NCBI RefSeq assembly: GCF_030010625.1
Contig: NZ_JASCXN010000025.1
Location: forward strand, 61,508-125,507
Length of the DNA stretch: 64,000 bases
Origin: Streptomyces sp. CC208A
Lineage (GTDB): Bacteria; Actinomycetota; Actinomycetes; Streptomycetales; Streptomycetaceae
Reading direction: 5' to 3'
Of the stretch, positions 54,346-62,749 are shown one piece after another. The position numbers and the translations under genes are program-made. The notes under the pieces were generated by a model. The model was given only the letters and a program-made list of their open reading frames with translations, did not search any database and was not told where the DNA came from. Within the stretch, counting starts at the first letter, position 1. Each line of letters opens with the position of its first letter.

Positions 54346-54750
54346 CTACTCCCCGGGAGCGAGGACGTCGAGGAATCGGGCCAAGGCATCCACCTGCTCG
54401 GGCGTCATACGGTCAGCGCGCGCGACAAGCGCACGAGCGCGCCCCGACTCCCCCTCGACGGTGGAGATCCCGAAGAACTGCTCACCGGCCGCAGCCTGCA
54501 CGACGTGCAGTGGAAGTTGGAGACCTACCGCAAGGCCGACGATGGCGGAGTACTCGGGGGCGAGCACCTTGAGGCCGGTCTCCAGGCGGTGCAGCCAAGA
54601 GTCCTTAACCGTCTGCTCCCCCGTCTCGGGGTCGACGCATCGCTGCGCGAGCTTGACGTAGCTCAGCCCTAGCTCGGCCCTGCGTCTCTTGACCAGCTCG
54701 CTGAGCGCTGGCCTCGGGGCCTCCGCGCGCGGGCGATCTTCGGTAGCCAT
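54346..54750 (-). CDS. XRE-like repressor of the element (CI-like)
   Basis: 134 residues. HTH in LSELVKRRRAELGLSYVKLA then VKDSWLHRLETGLKVLAP, followed by a helical dimerisation tail (MTPEQVDALARFLDVLAP). Divergence from a small HTH gene gives the classic lysogeny switch layout, so I read it as the prophage repressor. ATG 54750 has AGGATGAG upstream; ATG 54759 is the alternative. Confidence 0.75.
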   Translation of the reverse strand: MATEDRPRAEAPRPALSELVKRRRAELGLSYVKLAQRCVDPETGEQTVKDSWLHRLETGLKVLAPEYSAIVGLAVGLQLPLHVVQAAAGEQFFGISTVEGESGRARALVARADRMTPEQVDALARFLDVLAPGE

Positions 54751-54934
54751 GAGGCTCATCCTGCCACTCCGTGTCATGTCATGGGCTGTGGGGTGTCCAT
54801 GGGACCAGTGAGGCATCAGGTACTTCCCCCCTGGTAGCACTCGGTCTGCCATCCAACGTGCTGGACGAAGTGTCCACGGCATGAGGCGGCGCGCGCTAGA
54901 GCGCACAGGCGTTTTGACGAGATCCCCACACGGA

Positions 54935-54988
54935 CATCCAAGAAGATGGACAACACGTCCAAGCTATGCAATGCTCAAGGCATCCAAG
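54935..54988. repeat. Three TCCAAG direct repeats in the switch region
   Basis: CATCCAAG at 54935 and 54981 and CGTCCAAG at 54956, spaced 21 and 25 bp (two helical turns or a little more). They lie between the divergent repressor and Cro-like genes and are candidate operators. Confidence 0.5.
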
Positions 54989-55018
54989 CAGTGCAACGAA
55001 ATGCCGCACGAGGTGGAC

Positions 55019-55327
55019 ATGGCAACCCCTGACCTGGCGCATAACCCTGCGCAACCCCTCTACAAGCTTCTCGACAGAAGCCTCCTCGGCCGCCTGATGG
55101 AACGCACTGGTACCGGTGCCCCCCTCAGCATCCGAGGACTCGCCACAAAGGCCGGTGTCGCCCACGGCACCATCGGCAACCTCCTGACCGGCGAGCAGGA
55201 GTCCGTGATCGAGCCCACCGCTCACGCCATCTGCGGCGCGATCGGCGTGGACCTCCTGATCCTGTTCGCCCCCGAAGGACGCGCCACCCGACACACCGGC
55301 AGGCCCCGCTTGGCGGTCCAGCGATGA
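55019..55327 (+). CDS. Cro-like / XRE helix-turn-helix protein
   Basis: 102 residues. HTH in LSIRGLATKAGVAHGTIGNLL followed by a LILFAPEG tail. Start ATG 55019 chosen for GAGGTGG just upstream; in-frame ATGs at 54971 and 55001 lack one. It opens the rightward early operon, overlaps the next gene (ATGA), and faces the repressor, so a Cro-like role is likely. Confidence 0.78.
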   Translation: MATPDLAHNPAQPLYKLLDRSLLGRLMERTGTGAPLSIRGLATKAGVAHGTIGNLLTGEQESVIEPTAHAICGAIGVDLLILFAPEGRATRHTGRPRLAVQR

Positions 55328-55590
55328 CCCGCCACACCTACCCGGAAGCGGCCAAGGCACTTCGTGTCGAGGAGTCGTGGCTGCGGCGGCACATCAAGAA
55401 GCTGCCGCACTCGAAGAAGGGACGCGTCGTCACCTTCACGGATGCGGACCTGGAGCGCATTGACGCCCTGTTCCACCACGAGCCGACGAGCGGTCCGATC
55501 GCCACGGTGCGGGCGTCCGCGTCGGGTGTGCACCCGCTGGCCGGTCTGCGTCCCCTGCCGTCTCGCGGGGCGCAGCGGCAGATCGCCTGA
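55324..55590 (+). CDS. Excisionase-like helix-turn-helix protein
   Basis: 88 residues. YPEAAKALRVEESWLRRHIKKLPHSKKGRVVTFTDADLER is a MerR/Xis-type winged helix (helix, HIKKLPH recognition helix, wing ending with TDADL). Such proteins direct excision or regulate early genes. Start overlaps the Cro-like stop. Confidence 0.8.
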   Translation: MTRHTYPEAAKALRVEESWLRRHIKKLPHSKKGRVVTFTDADLERIDALFHHEPTSGPIATVRASASGVHPLAGLRPLPSRGAQRQIA

Positions 55591-55671
55591 CCCACCCAAG
55601 AAGAACGGGGCCGTCGAGACCGTGCCGGGTCCCGCAGCCCCTCACGAACCCCACTGATTGGAGTGGAATCC

Positions 55672-56031
55672 ATGAGCAACAACCCTACCCCCACCGTCGG
55701 CCAGCAGGCCCAGGCGTTCCGTCTGGTGGCGCTGCTCGCGGCGGAGAACCCGCTGCTGCCCGCCCCGTACGTCGTGGTCCACACGTACTGGGAGACGAGC
55801 GTTTCGTTCCAGCTGGAGATCGCCGACTTCGAGGCGTGGCGTGAGGCGCTGGGATTCGGCGTCGAGAACGTGGAGCTGAAGTCGCGCGGTGACTCGTGGC
55901 TGACGGTGAGGGGCCTGGTGGTCCGGTCGGTGGATGGTCACGACGTGGCGGCTCAGGTCCAGCTGACGGGCTGTGGTCTGCCGCAGCTGTCGGAGCGTCC
56001 GGCTGACGAGCTGGTGGAGCGTGCCGCATGA
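55672..56031 (+). CDS. Phage early protein, unknown
   Basis: 119 residues, alpha+beta with VVVHTYWETSVSFQLEIADF and SWLTVRGLVVRSVDGHDVAA. Not recognised. Start ATG 55672 with GGAG 9 bases upstream. Stop overlaps the next start (ATGA). Confidence 0.75.
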   Translation: MSNNPTPTVGQQAQAFRLVALLAAENPLLPAPYVVVHTYWETSVSFQLEIADFEAWREALGFGVENVELKSRGDSWLTVRGLVVRSVDGHDVAAQVQLTGCGLPQLSERPADELVERAA

Positions 56032-56543
56032 GCGCCCGCGAGGAGCGGTTGCGGCTGGCGTGGCAGTCGGCTCGGGAGCGGGCGCAGGCGTACGGAGAGG
56101 GCATCCTCCAGCGCGTTGAGGACCGCGACACGTGGATGGGCTGGACCAAGGCGGCTGAGGCCGAGGTGCAGCGCCTGCAGGCGGAGCGGCACTCGACGAA
56201 CGAGGCCCTCGACGACGCGGTGCGGGAGAACGCCGTACTGCGGGCCCGGGTCGCCGAGCTGGAGGCCGCCGCCATCTGCCCGTCCGTCGCCCGCCTCTAC
56301 GGCAGCAAGTGCGTGCTGCCCGTCCGTCACCGGGGTGACCACCAGAACGAGACGAAGCGGCACTACTGGAGCGACGACTACGCCGTCCCCCAGCAGCGTC
56401 AGCAGGAGGACCCGCACGACTCCGAGCTCCACCACGAGTACGCCCTCGGCCGTGACCTGCCGGTCATCCCCCACCAGACCACCGGCCGCTGCCCGGTCTG
56501 CCGGGGCACGTTCGAGGACTGCACCTGCGGTGGTGGCCGATGA
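56028..56543 (+). CDS. Phage early protein with coiled coil and cysteine cluster
   Basis: 171 residues. Residues ~30-80 are a heptad-rich helix (TKAAEAEVQRLQAERHSTNE). The C-terminus has CPVCRGTFEDCTC, likely a small zinc site. Function unknown. Overlaps both neighbours by four bases. Confidence 0.75.
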   Translation: MSAREERLRLAWQSARERAQAYGEGILQRVEDRDTWMGWTKAAEAEVQRLQAERHSTNEALDDAVRENAVLRARVAELEAAAICPSVARLYGSKCVLPVRHRGDHQNETKRHYWSDDYAVPQQRQQEDPHDSELHHEYALGRDLPVIPHQTTGRCPVCRGTFEDCTCGGGR

Positions 56544-57385
56544 GCGAGATCGTCGAGCCGGGCCTGTACCCCCAGCTGACCGCCGAGGAGTACCACGCCC
56601 AGCGCACGTCGCTGTCATCGACCGGCGCCCGCACCATGCTCAAGGCCCCAGCCCTGTACCGGTACGAGCAGGACCACCCGCAGCCCCGCCGTGACACGTT
56701 CGACTTCGGCACGGCCGCCCACAAACTCGTCCTTGGTGACGGGCCCGAGCTGGTCGCCGTCGAGGCGCCGGACTGGCGGACGAAAGCAGCTCGCGAGGAA
56801 CGCGACGCCGTCGCCGACGCTGGCGGTGTCGCGCTGCTCGCCTCCGACTACGACCGGGTGCACGAGATGGCGGACGTGATCCGTCGACACCCGATCGCGT
56901 CGGCCCTCTTCGCCGCTGGCAACGGGCGGCCCGAGCAGTCCCTGTTCTGGCGGGACGAGCGGACCGAGATCATGCGGCGGGCCCGGCTGGACTGGCTGCC
57001 GAACCCGCGTGACGGCCGGCTGATCGTCGCCGACTACAAGACCACCGTGTCCGCTCACCCCGAGGCGCTGGCCCGCGCGGTCGACACCTACGGCTACCAC
57101 CAGCAGGCCGCCTGGTACCTCGACGGAGTCCGGGCCCTGGACCTGGACGAGAAGCCCGCGTTCCTCCTGGTGTTCCAGGAGAAGACAGCCCCGTTCCTGA
57201 TCACGGTCGTCGAGCTGGACATGCCGACGCTGCGGATCGGGGCGGCGAAGAACGAACGCGCCCTCGACATGTACCGCGTGTGCGTCGAGACCGGCCGCTG
57301 GCCCGGCTACGTGCCCGAGCACGAGCCGTTCTACCTCTCCCTGCCCGCGTGGGCGCTGAACCGTGACACCGAGGAGTACCTGTGA
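56540..57385 (+). CDS. RecE-like / PD-(D/E)XK exonuclease
   Basis: 281 residues. YHAQRTSLSSTGARTMLKAP at the N-terminus matches the PDDEXK-like exodeoxyribonuclease VIII group. FDFGTAAHKLVLG gives the His of the active site; RRARLDWLP (D) and LIVADYKTTVSAHP (D-x-K) complete it; YGYHQQAAWYLDGV is the motif-3 QxxxY-type segment. It chews one DNA strand for single-strand-annealing recombination. The next gene is the probable annealing partner. Confidence 0.88.
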   Translation: MSEIVEPGLYPQLTAEEYHAQRTSLSSTGARTMLKAPALYRYEQDHPQPRRDTFDFGTAAHKLVLGDGPELVAVEAPDWRTKAAREERDAVADAGGVALLASDYDRVHEMADVIRRHPIASALFAAGNGRPEQSLFWRDERTEIMRRARLDWLPNPRDGRLIVADYKTTVSAHPEALARAVDTYGYHQQAAWYLDGVRALDLDEKPAFLLVFQEKTAPFLITVVELDMPTLRIGAAKNERALDMYRVCVETGRWPGYVPEHEPFYLSLPAWALNRDTEEYL

Positions 57386-58200
57386 GCCAGCAGCAGATCG
57401 AGCGTATGAGCCCGGCGGCGATGCCGGAGCGTGTGGGGCAGGGGACGGCGGTCGAGCAGTCCCGTGCGGTGGCCGAGGTGCAGGCCGCGATCGTGGTGGC
57501 GCAGCAGTGCCCGCGAAACATCTCGGCGGCGATCGCGGAGATGCGGCAGGTGTGCTCGCAGAAGTTCCTCGCGGAGCGGGCGTTCTTCCGGTTCTCCCGT
57601 GGTCAGGGAACGGTGTCAGGTGCGTCGGTGCACCTGGCACGGGCGCTGGCGTCGTGCTGGGGGAACGTCGACTACGGCCTGGTGGAGATGCGCCGGGACG
57701 ACGTGTACGGCGAGTCGGAGATGAAGGCGTACGCGTGGGACGTCGAGAAGAACACCCGCACGTCGTCGACGTTCATCGTCCCGCACAAGAGGGACCAGCG
57801 TGGTGGCCCGAAGCAGCTGACGGACATGCGGGACATCTACGAGAACAACGCCAACAACGGTGCCCGCCGTGTCCGTGAGGCGATCTTCGCGATCCTCCCG
57901 CCGTGGTTCGTGGAGGAAGCGAAGGAGCTGTGCGCCCGCACCCTCCAGGACGGTGGCGGTCAGCCGTTGAACCTGCGGATCGCGGACGCGGTCAAGGCGT
58001 TCGAGGGCATCGGCGTCACCGTCGAGCGGATCGAGGCAAAGTTCGGTCGGCCGTCGGCGAAGTGGACGGATCACGATGTCGCGAACCTGGGCGTGATCTT
58101 CCGGTCGATCCAGCAGGGCGAGATCTCGGCCGAGGAGGAGTTCCCCTCGCGCGTGACCCTTGACGAGATCACCACCACGACGGCCGGCGGTGAGGCGTGA
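57382..58200 (+). CDS. Phage recombination-associated protein (putative annealase partner)
   Basis: 272 residues starting in overlap with the nuclease gene. Notable segments: PRNISAAIAEMRQVC, FFRFSRGQGTVSGASVHLARAL and YENNANNGARRVREAIFAILP, with a mixed alpha/beta core. The pairing RecE-like plus this protein parallels RecE/RecT and Exo/Beta modules, so a single-strand-annealing function is inferred from context; I do not see a RecT signature. Confidence 0.65.
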   Translation: MSQQQIERMSPAAMPERVGQGTAVEQSRAVAEVQAAIVVAQQCPRNISAAIAEMRQVCSQKFLAERAFFRFSRGQGTVSGASVHLARALASCWGNVDYGLVEMRRDDVYGESEMKAYAWDVEKNTRTSSTFIVPHKRDQRGGPKQLTDMRDIYENNANNGARRVREAIFAILPPWFVEEAKELCARTLQDGGGQPLNLRIADAVKAFEGIGVTVERIEAKFGRPSAKWTDHDVANLGVIFRSIQQGEISAEEEFPSRVTLDEITTTTAGGEA

Positions 58201-58757
58201 TGCGTCTCCCCTTCATCTCCCGCCGCCGCCACGAGGAAGCCATCGACTTCCTCGCCGCCCTCCACCGGTCGAACCTGGCCCACGTCGCCAGCAAGTTGGG
58301 CGACGAACGGGACGCGCGCCGGAAGGCTGAGGCCGAGCTGGCCGCTGAGCGTGAACCGCGGCCGCCGGTCGAGGTCGAGCACACCGAGCTGTGGTCGCTC
58401 ATCGACTGGACCCTGTGGGGCTCGGGCATGGGCGACGTGTTCCGCGAGCAGCTGGCCGACCAGTTCATCGCCGCGCTCACCCCGGAGCAGCACGCGCAGG
58501 CCCTGGAGCTGATCCGCTGGTGGACCGAGGACCGTGGCCGTGAGCCGTTGGGCCGCCGCCGGTACGAGGACCAGCAGCGCCGTCTCCACCGTGCCGTCCG
58601 CGCGGTCGCCGCCGAGCGGGCACAGGCCGAAGGCTACCGCCGCACCATCCGGCGCCTGACGGACCAGCTCCTCGACGCGACCGGCTACCAGGGCGAACCC
58701 CTCCTGCCCGCAGCCCGCCGTGCGCTCGGCATCGACGACATCAAGGAGGAGTCGTGA
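58200..58757 (+). CDS. Phage early protein, charged helical
   Basis: 185 residues, rich in Arg/Glu, helices with EQHAQALELIRWWTEDRGRE and RAVAAERAQAEGYRRTIRRL. Not recognised. ATG overlaps the previous stop (TGATG); an adjacent GTG is an alternative. Confidence 0.72.
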   Translation: MRLPFISRRRHEEAIDFLAALHRSNLAHVASKLGDERDARRKAEAELAAEREPRPPVEVEHTELWSLIDWTLWGSGMGDVFREQLADQFIAALTPEQHAQALELIRWWTEDRGREPLGRRRYEDQQRRLHRAVRAVAAERAQAEGYRRTIRRLTDQLLDATGYQGEPLLPAARRALGIDDIKEES

Positions 58758-59053
58758 CCAGTCTCTTCGGTCCCAATCGCAACCAGGTCGGCTACGAGGA
58801 GCAGCCGTGGTCGGTGTGGATCCTCGGCATGGACGACATCCATGACCGCGACACCCTCGATGAGTGCCTCGCCCTCGCCAACGAGTTCAACGCCTCGTTC
58901 GCGCAGCTACGGCTGATGCCCGTCTCCGAGCACGACCCGGTCCTGTACGCGGTCGTCCTGCACCACGGCTGGGCCTGGTCCCGCAGTGCCATCACCCCCG
59001 TCTGCGGTCGCCCTGACTGCCAGCCGTGCGCCACCAAGGAGGCCGCCCAGTGA
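58754..59053 (+). CDS. Phage early protein, unknown
   Basis: 99 residues. SVWILGMDDIHDRDTLDE at the N-terminus, HHGWAWSRSAITP and a CGRPDCQPC cysteine motif at the C-terminus. GTG start overlapping the previous stop. Confidence 0.7.
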   Translation: MTSLFGPNRNQVGYEEQPWSVWILGMDDIHDRDTLDECLALANEFNASFAQLRLMPVSEHDPVLYAVVLHHGWAWSRSAITPVCGRPDCQPCATKEAAQ

Positions 59054-59463
59054 CCTCCTCCGAGTCTCCCGTGGCGGGGCTGACCACCCGCCCCGCCACG
59101 GGCACCACCTGGCGCGACAGCGCCCTCTGCTCACAGGTCGACCCCGACCTGTGGTTCCCCGAGAAGGACGGCCGCGCGTCGATCGCCAAGCGCGTCTGCC
59201 TGGCGTGCGACGTCCGCCGCGAGTGCCTGGAGTACGCGCTCGACAACGACGAGCGACACGGCATCTGGGGCGGCCTGTCCGAGACCGCGCGCCGCAGGCT
59301 CCGCCCCGAGCCCGAGACGCCGCACACGGGTGGGAAGCGGCCGGCGCCGTGCGGGACGAGCGCCGCCTACCAGCGGCACCTCCGCAACGACGAGCCCGTC
59401 GACGACGCGTGCCGTGAAGCGGTCCGGAAGAAGTCCGCCGCCCGCCGGCGTACCGCCGCCTGA
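59050..59463 (+). CDS. WhiB-family iron-sulfur regulator (phage-encoded)
   Basis: 137 residues. Four cysteines of the [4Fe-4S] site are in place (ALCSQ; RVCLACDVRREC: C-x-x-C-x5-C), followed by the GIWGG turn. The basic tail typically binds DNA or sigma factor. After it, CGTSAAYQRHLRNDEPVDDAC is a motif common in actinophage proteins. Phage WhiB proteins (for example TM4 WhiBTM4) antagonise host WhiB2. GTG start in overlap. Confidence 0.93.
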   Translation: MTSSESPVAGLTTRPATGTTWRDSALCSQVDPDLWFPEKDGRASIAKRVCLACDVRRECLEYALDNDERHGIWGGLSETARRRLRPEPETPHTGGKRPAPCGTSAAYQRHLRNDEPVDDACREAVRKKSAARRRTAA

Positions 59464-59469
59464 CCCCGT

Positions 59470-59493
59470 GCCCGGGGCCGTCGCGCCCCGGGC
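59470..59493 (+). terminator. Hairpin after the whiB gene
   Basis: GCCCGGGGC / GCCCCGGGC, 9-bp stem, 6-base loop, in the 66-bp gap before the replication gene; terminator or attenuator. Confidence 0.6.
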
Positions 59494-59529
59494 CCCGAAC
59501 CACCCACCGCACTACGGAGAGAAGGCCCC

Positions 59530-60381
59530 GTGACCATCGACGCGCAGCACTGGGTGTGGAACCACAGCTGCAACAGGGGCAACCCACGCCTGGTGCTGCT
59601 CGCCGTCGCCGACGCTGTGCTCGACCTCCGATGCGAGACGCGGATGGGCACCACCGAGTTCATGAAGCGGCTGAACGCGTCTCGGTCAGTAGTGCAGAAG
59701 GCGGTCGACAAGGCGCTGCTGTCGGGTGAGCTCGTCTTGGTCGAGGCGCAGCAGGGAAGTCGGGCCGCGAAGTACCGGCTGCCCGATGCGGTGGGGTACC
59801 GGCGCCCCGCGCCTGGCGCTACCGGCCCGGAATCAGGGCCGGTAGCTCCGGAGCAGGGGCCCGGAATCAAGGCCCCTAACTCTCAGCAGGGGCCCGGAAT
59901 CAGGGCCGGTAGCGAAGACGCTAGGGGCCCGGAATCAGGGCCGGGGGGGCCCGGAATCGAGGCCCCTAGGGGCCCGGAATCAGGGCCCCATCACCAAACC
60001 ACTCCTACCAGGAGTGCTAGCCAGCTTGAGGGCGAGCCCGACCCGGCAGCAGCAACGAGCATCCCGGACTTCGCACGCCCCCTCATCGACACCATCAGCC
60101 GCGCCGGATACGACACCCTCCGCTGGAACCTCAAGCACCCCGAGTGGCTGATCATCCACGCCCTCATCCAGAGTCACGGCGCCGACCGCCTTGCCCGCTA
60201 CGCCATCGAGCAGTGCCAGCAGCGGCAGATCACCTACGGCAAGTACTTCCTCGCTGGCTGGCGCGACCTCCCCCCGGCCCCCGCACCCGGCGCCGGACGC
60301 CCCCAGCTCCGTGCCGTGTCCGGTGGCTGGCAGCCCTACCAGAACCCCGTCGACCCGTCCGTGTACGAGAACGGATTCTGA
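59530..60381 (+). CDS. Winged-helix replication initiator (lambda O-like) with intragenic iterons
   Basis: 283 residues. N-terminal winged helix (RLVLLAVADAVLDL then TTEFMKRLNASRSVVQKAVD and YRLPDAVGY), a middle Gly/Pro/Glu low-complexity segment (residues ~97-155) encoded by six 17-bp repeats, and a C-terminal helical domain (WLIIHALIQSHGADRLARYA, YFLAGWRDLPP) like DnaD/phage replication proteins. The next gene is a DnaC-like loader, as in lambda O-P. The N-terminal domain probably binds the repeats in its own gene. Confidence 0.8.
   Translation: MTIDAQHWVWNHSCNRGNPRLVLLAVADAVLDLRCETRMGTTEFMKRLNASRSVVQKAVDKALLSGELVLVEAQQGSRAAKYRLPDAVGYRRPAPGATGPESGPVAPEQGPGIKAPNSQQGPGIRAGSEDARGPESGPGGPGIEAPRGPESGPHHQTTPTRSASQLEGEPDPAAATSIPDFARPLIDTISRAGYDTLRWNLKHPEWLIIHALIQSHGADRLARYAIEQCQQRQITYGKYFLAGWRDLPPAPAPGAGRPQLRAVSGGWQPYQNPVDPSVYENGF
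59818..59987. repeat. Six 17-bp iterons inside the initiator gene (candidate origin)
   Basis: GGCCCGGAATCAGGGCC at 59824, 59891, 59926 and 59971 (identical); variants with AAGG at 59858 and GAGG at 59948. Starts are 34, 33, 35, 22 and 23 bp apart, close to whole helical turns. The first copy is in a longer palindrome GCTACCGGCCC...GGGCCGGTAGC (59818-59846). Copies lie in two reading frames: 59824, 59926 and 59971 encode GPESGP, while 59858, 59891 and 59948 encode GPGI. So the DNA rather than the peptide is conserved. A less GC-rich stretch with an ACTCCT/AGGAGT hairpin follows (59988-60040). Confidence 0.88.
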
Positions 60382-60383
60382 CC

Positions 60384-61124
60384 ATGCCCGAACCCAGCAG
60401 CCTCACCGGCAACCCGAACGCCGCCCTCGGCCGCATCCTTGCCGGCATCCAGGAGCGCCACCCCAACGTGGCGCCCGGCCCCGTCGACGACGCGCCCACC
60501 CCCGACGAACCCGGTCACCCCGAGTACCACCGCCGCGTCCGCGCCGAGTGGGCCCTCGACCGGTGGCACACCGCCGTCCCGCCCCGCTACCGGCAGGCCA
60601 CCGCCACCCTCCCCGACATCCAGCAGTGGGCCGACCGCGTTGCCGCCGACCCCACCACCGCAGGAAGCCTCCTCCTCACCGGCACGACCGGAACCGGCAA
60701 GACCCACCAGGCGTACGGTGCTCTCCGCCGTATCGCCGAAGCCGGACCCTCCGTCTACGAGATCCGGGCCACCACCGCCGCCGACATGTACGGCCTGCTC
60801 CGCCCCAAGGGCAGCGAGCGCGGCGCCGAGGAAGAACTCCGCCGCCTCGCCCGCGTCCCCCTCCTCGTCCTCGACGACCTCGGCTCCGCCAAGGCCACCG
60901 AGTGGACCGAGGAAGTCACCTACCGGCTGATCAACGAGCGGTACAACGCGTGTCGGCCGACGCTCTACACCTCCAACCTGCCCGCCGACTCGACCGACCG
61001 GCAGGGCGTCCGACAGGGCCCCGACCTCGTGACCGCGCTCGGTGAGCGGATCGTGTCCCGCTTGTCGCAGGACACCACCGTCGTCGCCATGACCGGCCCC
61101 GACCGTCGGCGAGGTGCCGCATGA
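60384..61124 (+). CDS. DnaC/IstB-like AAA+ helicase loader
   Basis: 246 residues. Walker A GTTGTGKTHQA (~residues 107-113), Walker B LLVLDDLG, sensor TLYTSNLPAD and an arginine finger near RIVSRLSQ. This is the DnaC/IstB group that loads replicative helicase. Located directly after the initiator gene, as lambda P follows O. Confidence 0.92.
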   Translation: MPEPSSLTGNPNAALGRILAGIQERHPNVAPGPVDDAPTPDEPGHPEYHRRVRAEWALDRWHTAVPPRYRQATATLPDIQQWADRVAADPTTAGSLLLTGTTGTGKTHQAYGALRRIAEAGPSVYEIRATTAADMYGLLRPKGSERGAEEELRRLARVPLLVLDDLGSAKATEWTEEVTYRLINERYNACRPTLYTSNLPADSTDRQGVRQGPDLVTALGERIVSRLSQDTTVVAMTGPDRRRGAA

Positions 61125-61474
61125 CGCCGGCCCGGCGCCTGAGCGTCGTCCGCGCCACCCTCGACCAGCCCACCGAGCACGTCCCCGGGCAGACCGCCAT
61201 CCCCCTCGCCGCCCTCGCCGTCATCGAAGCCGCCCTCGAAGACGGCTACCGAGCACGCGAACCCCTCAACACCCAAGCCCGCCGCATCATCCACGACCTC
61301 ACCCGCGACGGCTGGAAGCTCACCATCCCGCCCCGCACCCGCCGCTACCCCTGCCCCATCTGCACCACCAACCAGCTCGTCAACGCCAACGGACGCCTCC
61401 GCCGCCACGGAGCCCCCAGCAACGCCTGCCGCGGCAGCGGCTGGACCATCACACCCGCAGGAGCCACCCCGTGA
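61121..61474 (+). CDS. Small phage protein with zinc-finger-like motif
   Basis: 117 residues. C-terminal CPICTTNQLVNANGRLRRHG followed by C is a C2HC-type zinc finger. The N-terminal half is helical. ATGA overlap with the loader gene and GTGA overlap with the methyltransferase gene. Confidence 0.75.
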   Translation: MTPARRLSVVRATLDQPTEHVPGQTAIPLAALAVIEAALEDGYRAREPLNTQARRIIHDLTRDGWKLTIPPRTRRYPCPICTTNQLVNANGRLRRHGAPSNACRGSGWTITPAGATP

Positions 61475-62718
61475 TCACCTTCGTCGACATCTTCTGCGGC
61501 GCCGGAGGCAGCAGCACCGGCCTCGTCGCCGCCGGCATGCACCTCCGCCTCGCCGCGAACCACTGGCAGCGCGCCATCGAGACCCACGCCGCCAACCACC
61601 CCACCGCCGACCACCTCTGCGCCGACGTCAACAACTACGACATGCGCCGCCTCCCCTCCGCCGACGTCCTGTGGGCCTCCCCCATCTGCACCGAGATCAG
61701 CCCCGCCGGCGGCCGCAAGCGCACCCGCGGCCAGCTCGAACTCCTGGAGCACGGCTCCGTCCCGGACGCCGCGTGGGAACGCACCCGCGCGACCGCGTAC
61801 GACGTCCTCCGCTACGTCGAGGTCCACCGCCCCCGGGTCGTCATGTGGGAGAACGTCCCCGAGTTCGTCACCGACTGGGAGCTGTTCGACTGGTGGTGGG
61901 GTGGGTTCGACCTCCTCGGCTACGAGGGCAAGGTCGTCTCGGCGTCGTCCGCGCACCTTTCCGGCATCGACAACGACGCGGCCGCCCAGTGGCGGAACCG
62001 TGCGTACGGGGTCCTGGTCCGCAAGGGCACCCCGATGCCGGACCTGGAGGTCCGCCCGGAGGCCGTGTGCCCCGAGTGCGGGCCCGTTCAGGCGCGGCAG
62101 GTGTGGCGGAACCCGAGCCGGCGCCGGGCCGGGAAGTGGGGCGTCCAGTACGACTACCGCTGCCCGAACCGGCAGTGCGGGCACCTCATCCTGGAGCCGA
62201 TCGTCCGCCCGGTTGCCGACATCATCGACTGGTCCCTCCCCGGCCGCCGGATCGGCGACGGCCGCCCGGACCGGAAGGCGTTCACCCCGTACGCCGCCTC
62301 GACGCGGGCCCGGGTCGAGGCCGGGCTCGCCGCGTACGGCACGGACCCGCACGTGGCCGTCCTGCGCCGCAACGGCACCGCCGTCCCCGTCACCGGCCCC
62401 ATCCCCGGCCTGTCCGCGCAGGGCCGCCACCACGCCCTGATCGTTCCCAACGGACGCAAGGGCGCCGTCCGCACCACGGCCGAGCCGGTGACCACGATCG
62501 CAACCAGGCCCCACCACAGCCTCGTCCGGCCGGCGGCCACGGTCGACGACTGCACGCTGCGGATGCTCACCCCGCGCGAGCTGATGTCCGCCCAGCGGTT
62601 CGGCACGGACTACGTCGTCCACGGCAACCAGGCCGAGCAGATCATGCAGGCCGGCAACGCCGTCTCGGTGAACGCGGCGCAGTGGCTCGGCGCCCGCGTC
62701 CTCGCCGCCCTCGCCTGA
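61471..62718 (+). CDS. C5 cytosine DNA methyltransferase with variant catalytic motif
   Basis: 415 residues. Motif I FCGAGGSSTGL, motif VI WENVPEF, motif X QAGNAVSVNAAQW are normal. In motif IV the usual PPCQ is SPICTEISPAGG: the catalytic cysteine is kept but the preceding Pro and following Gln are replaced. The recognition region holds a zinc ribbon (CPEC...CPNRQC) absent from most C5 enzymes. The target sequence is unknown. It may protect phage DNA from host restriction or modify in another way. GTG start. Confidence 0.88.
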   Translation: MITFVDIFCGAGGSSTGLVAAGMHLRLAANHWQRAIETHAANHPTADHLCADVNNYDMRRLPSADVLWASPICTEISPAGGRKRTRGQLELLEHGSVPDAAWERTRATAYDVLRYVEVHRPRVVMWENVPEFVTDWELFDWWWGGFDLLGYEGKVVSASSAHLSGIDNDAAAQWRNRAYGVLVRKGTPMPDLEVRPEAVCPECGPVQARQVWRNPSRRRAGKWGVQYDYRCPNRQCGHLILEPIVRPVADIIDWSLPGRRIGDGRPDRKAFTPYAASTRARVEAGLAAYGTDPHVAVLRRNGTAVPVTGPIPGLSAQGRHHALIVPNGRKGAVRTTAEPVTTIATRPHHSLVRPAATVDDCTLRMLTPRELMSAQRFGTDYVVHGNQAEQIMQAGNAVSVNAAQWLGARVLAALA

Positions 62719-62749
62719 CCCCGCCGCCACACCCTCCGAGGAGACCCCC

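Noticed and set aside
59818..59987. CRISPR array
   Set aside because: Repeats lie inside a gene, spacers are only 5-18 bp and partly repeated, and no cas genes are near; iterons fit better.
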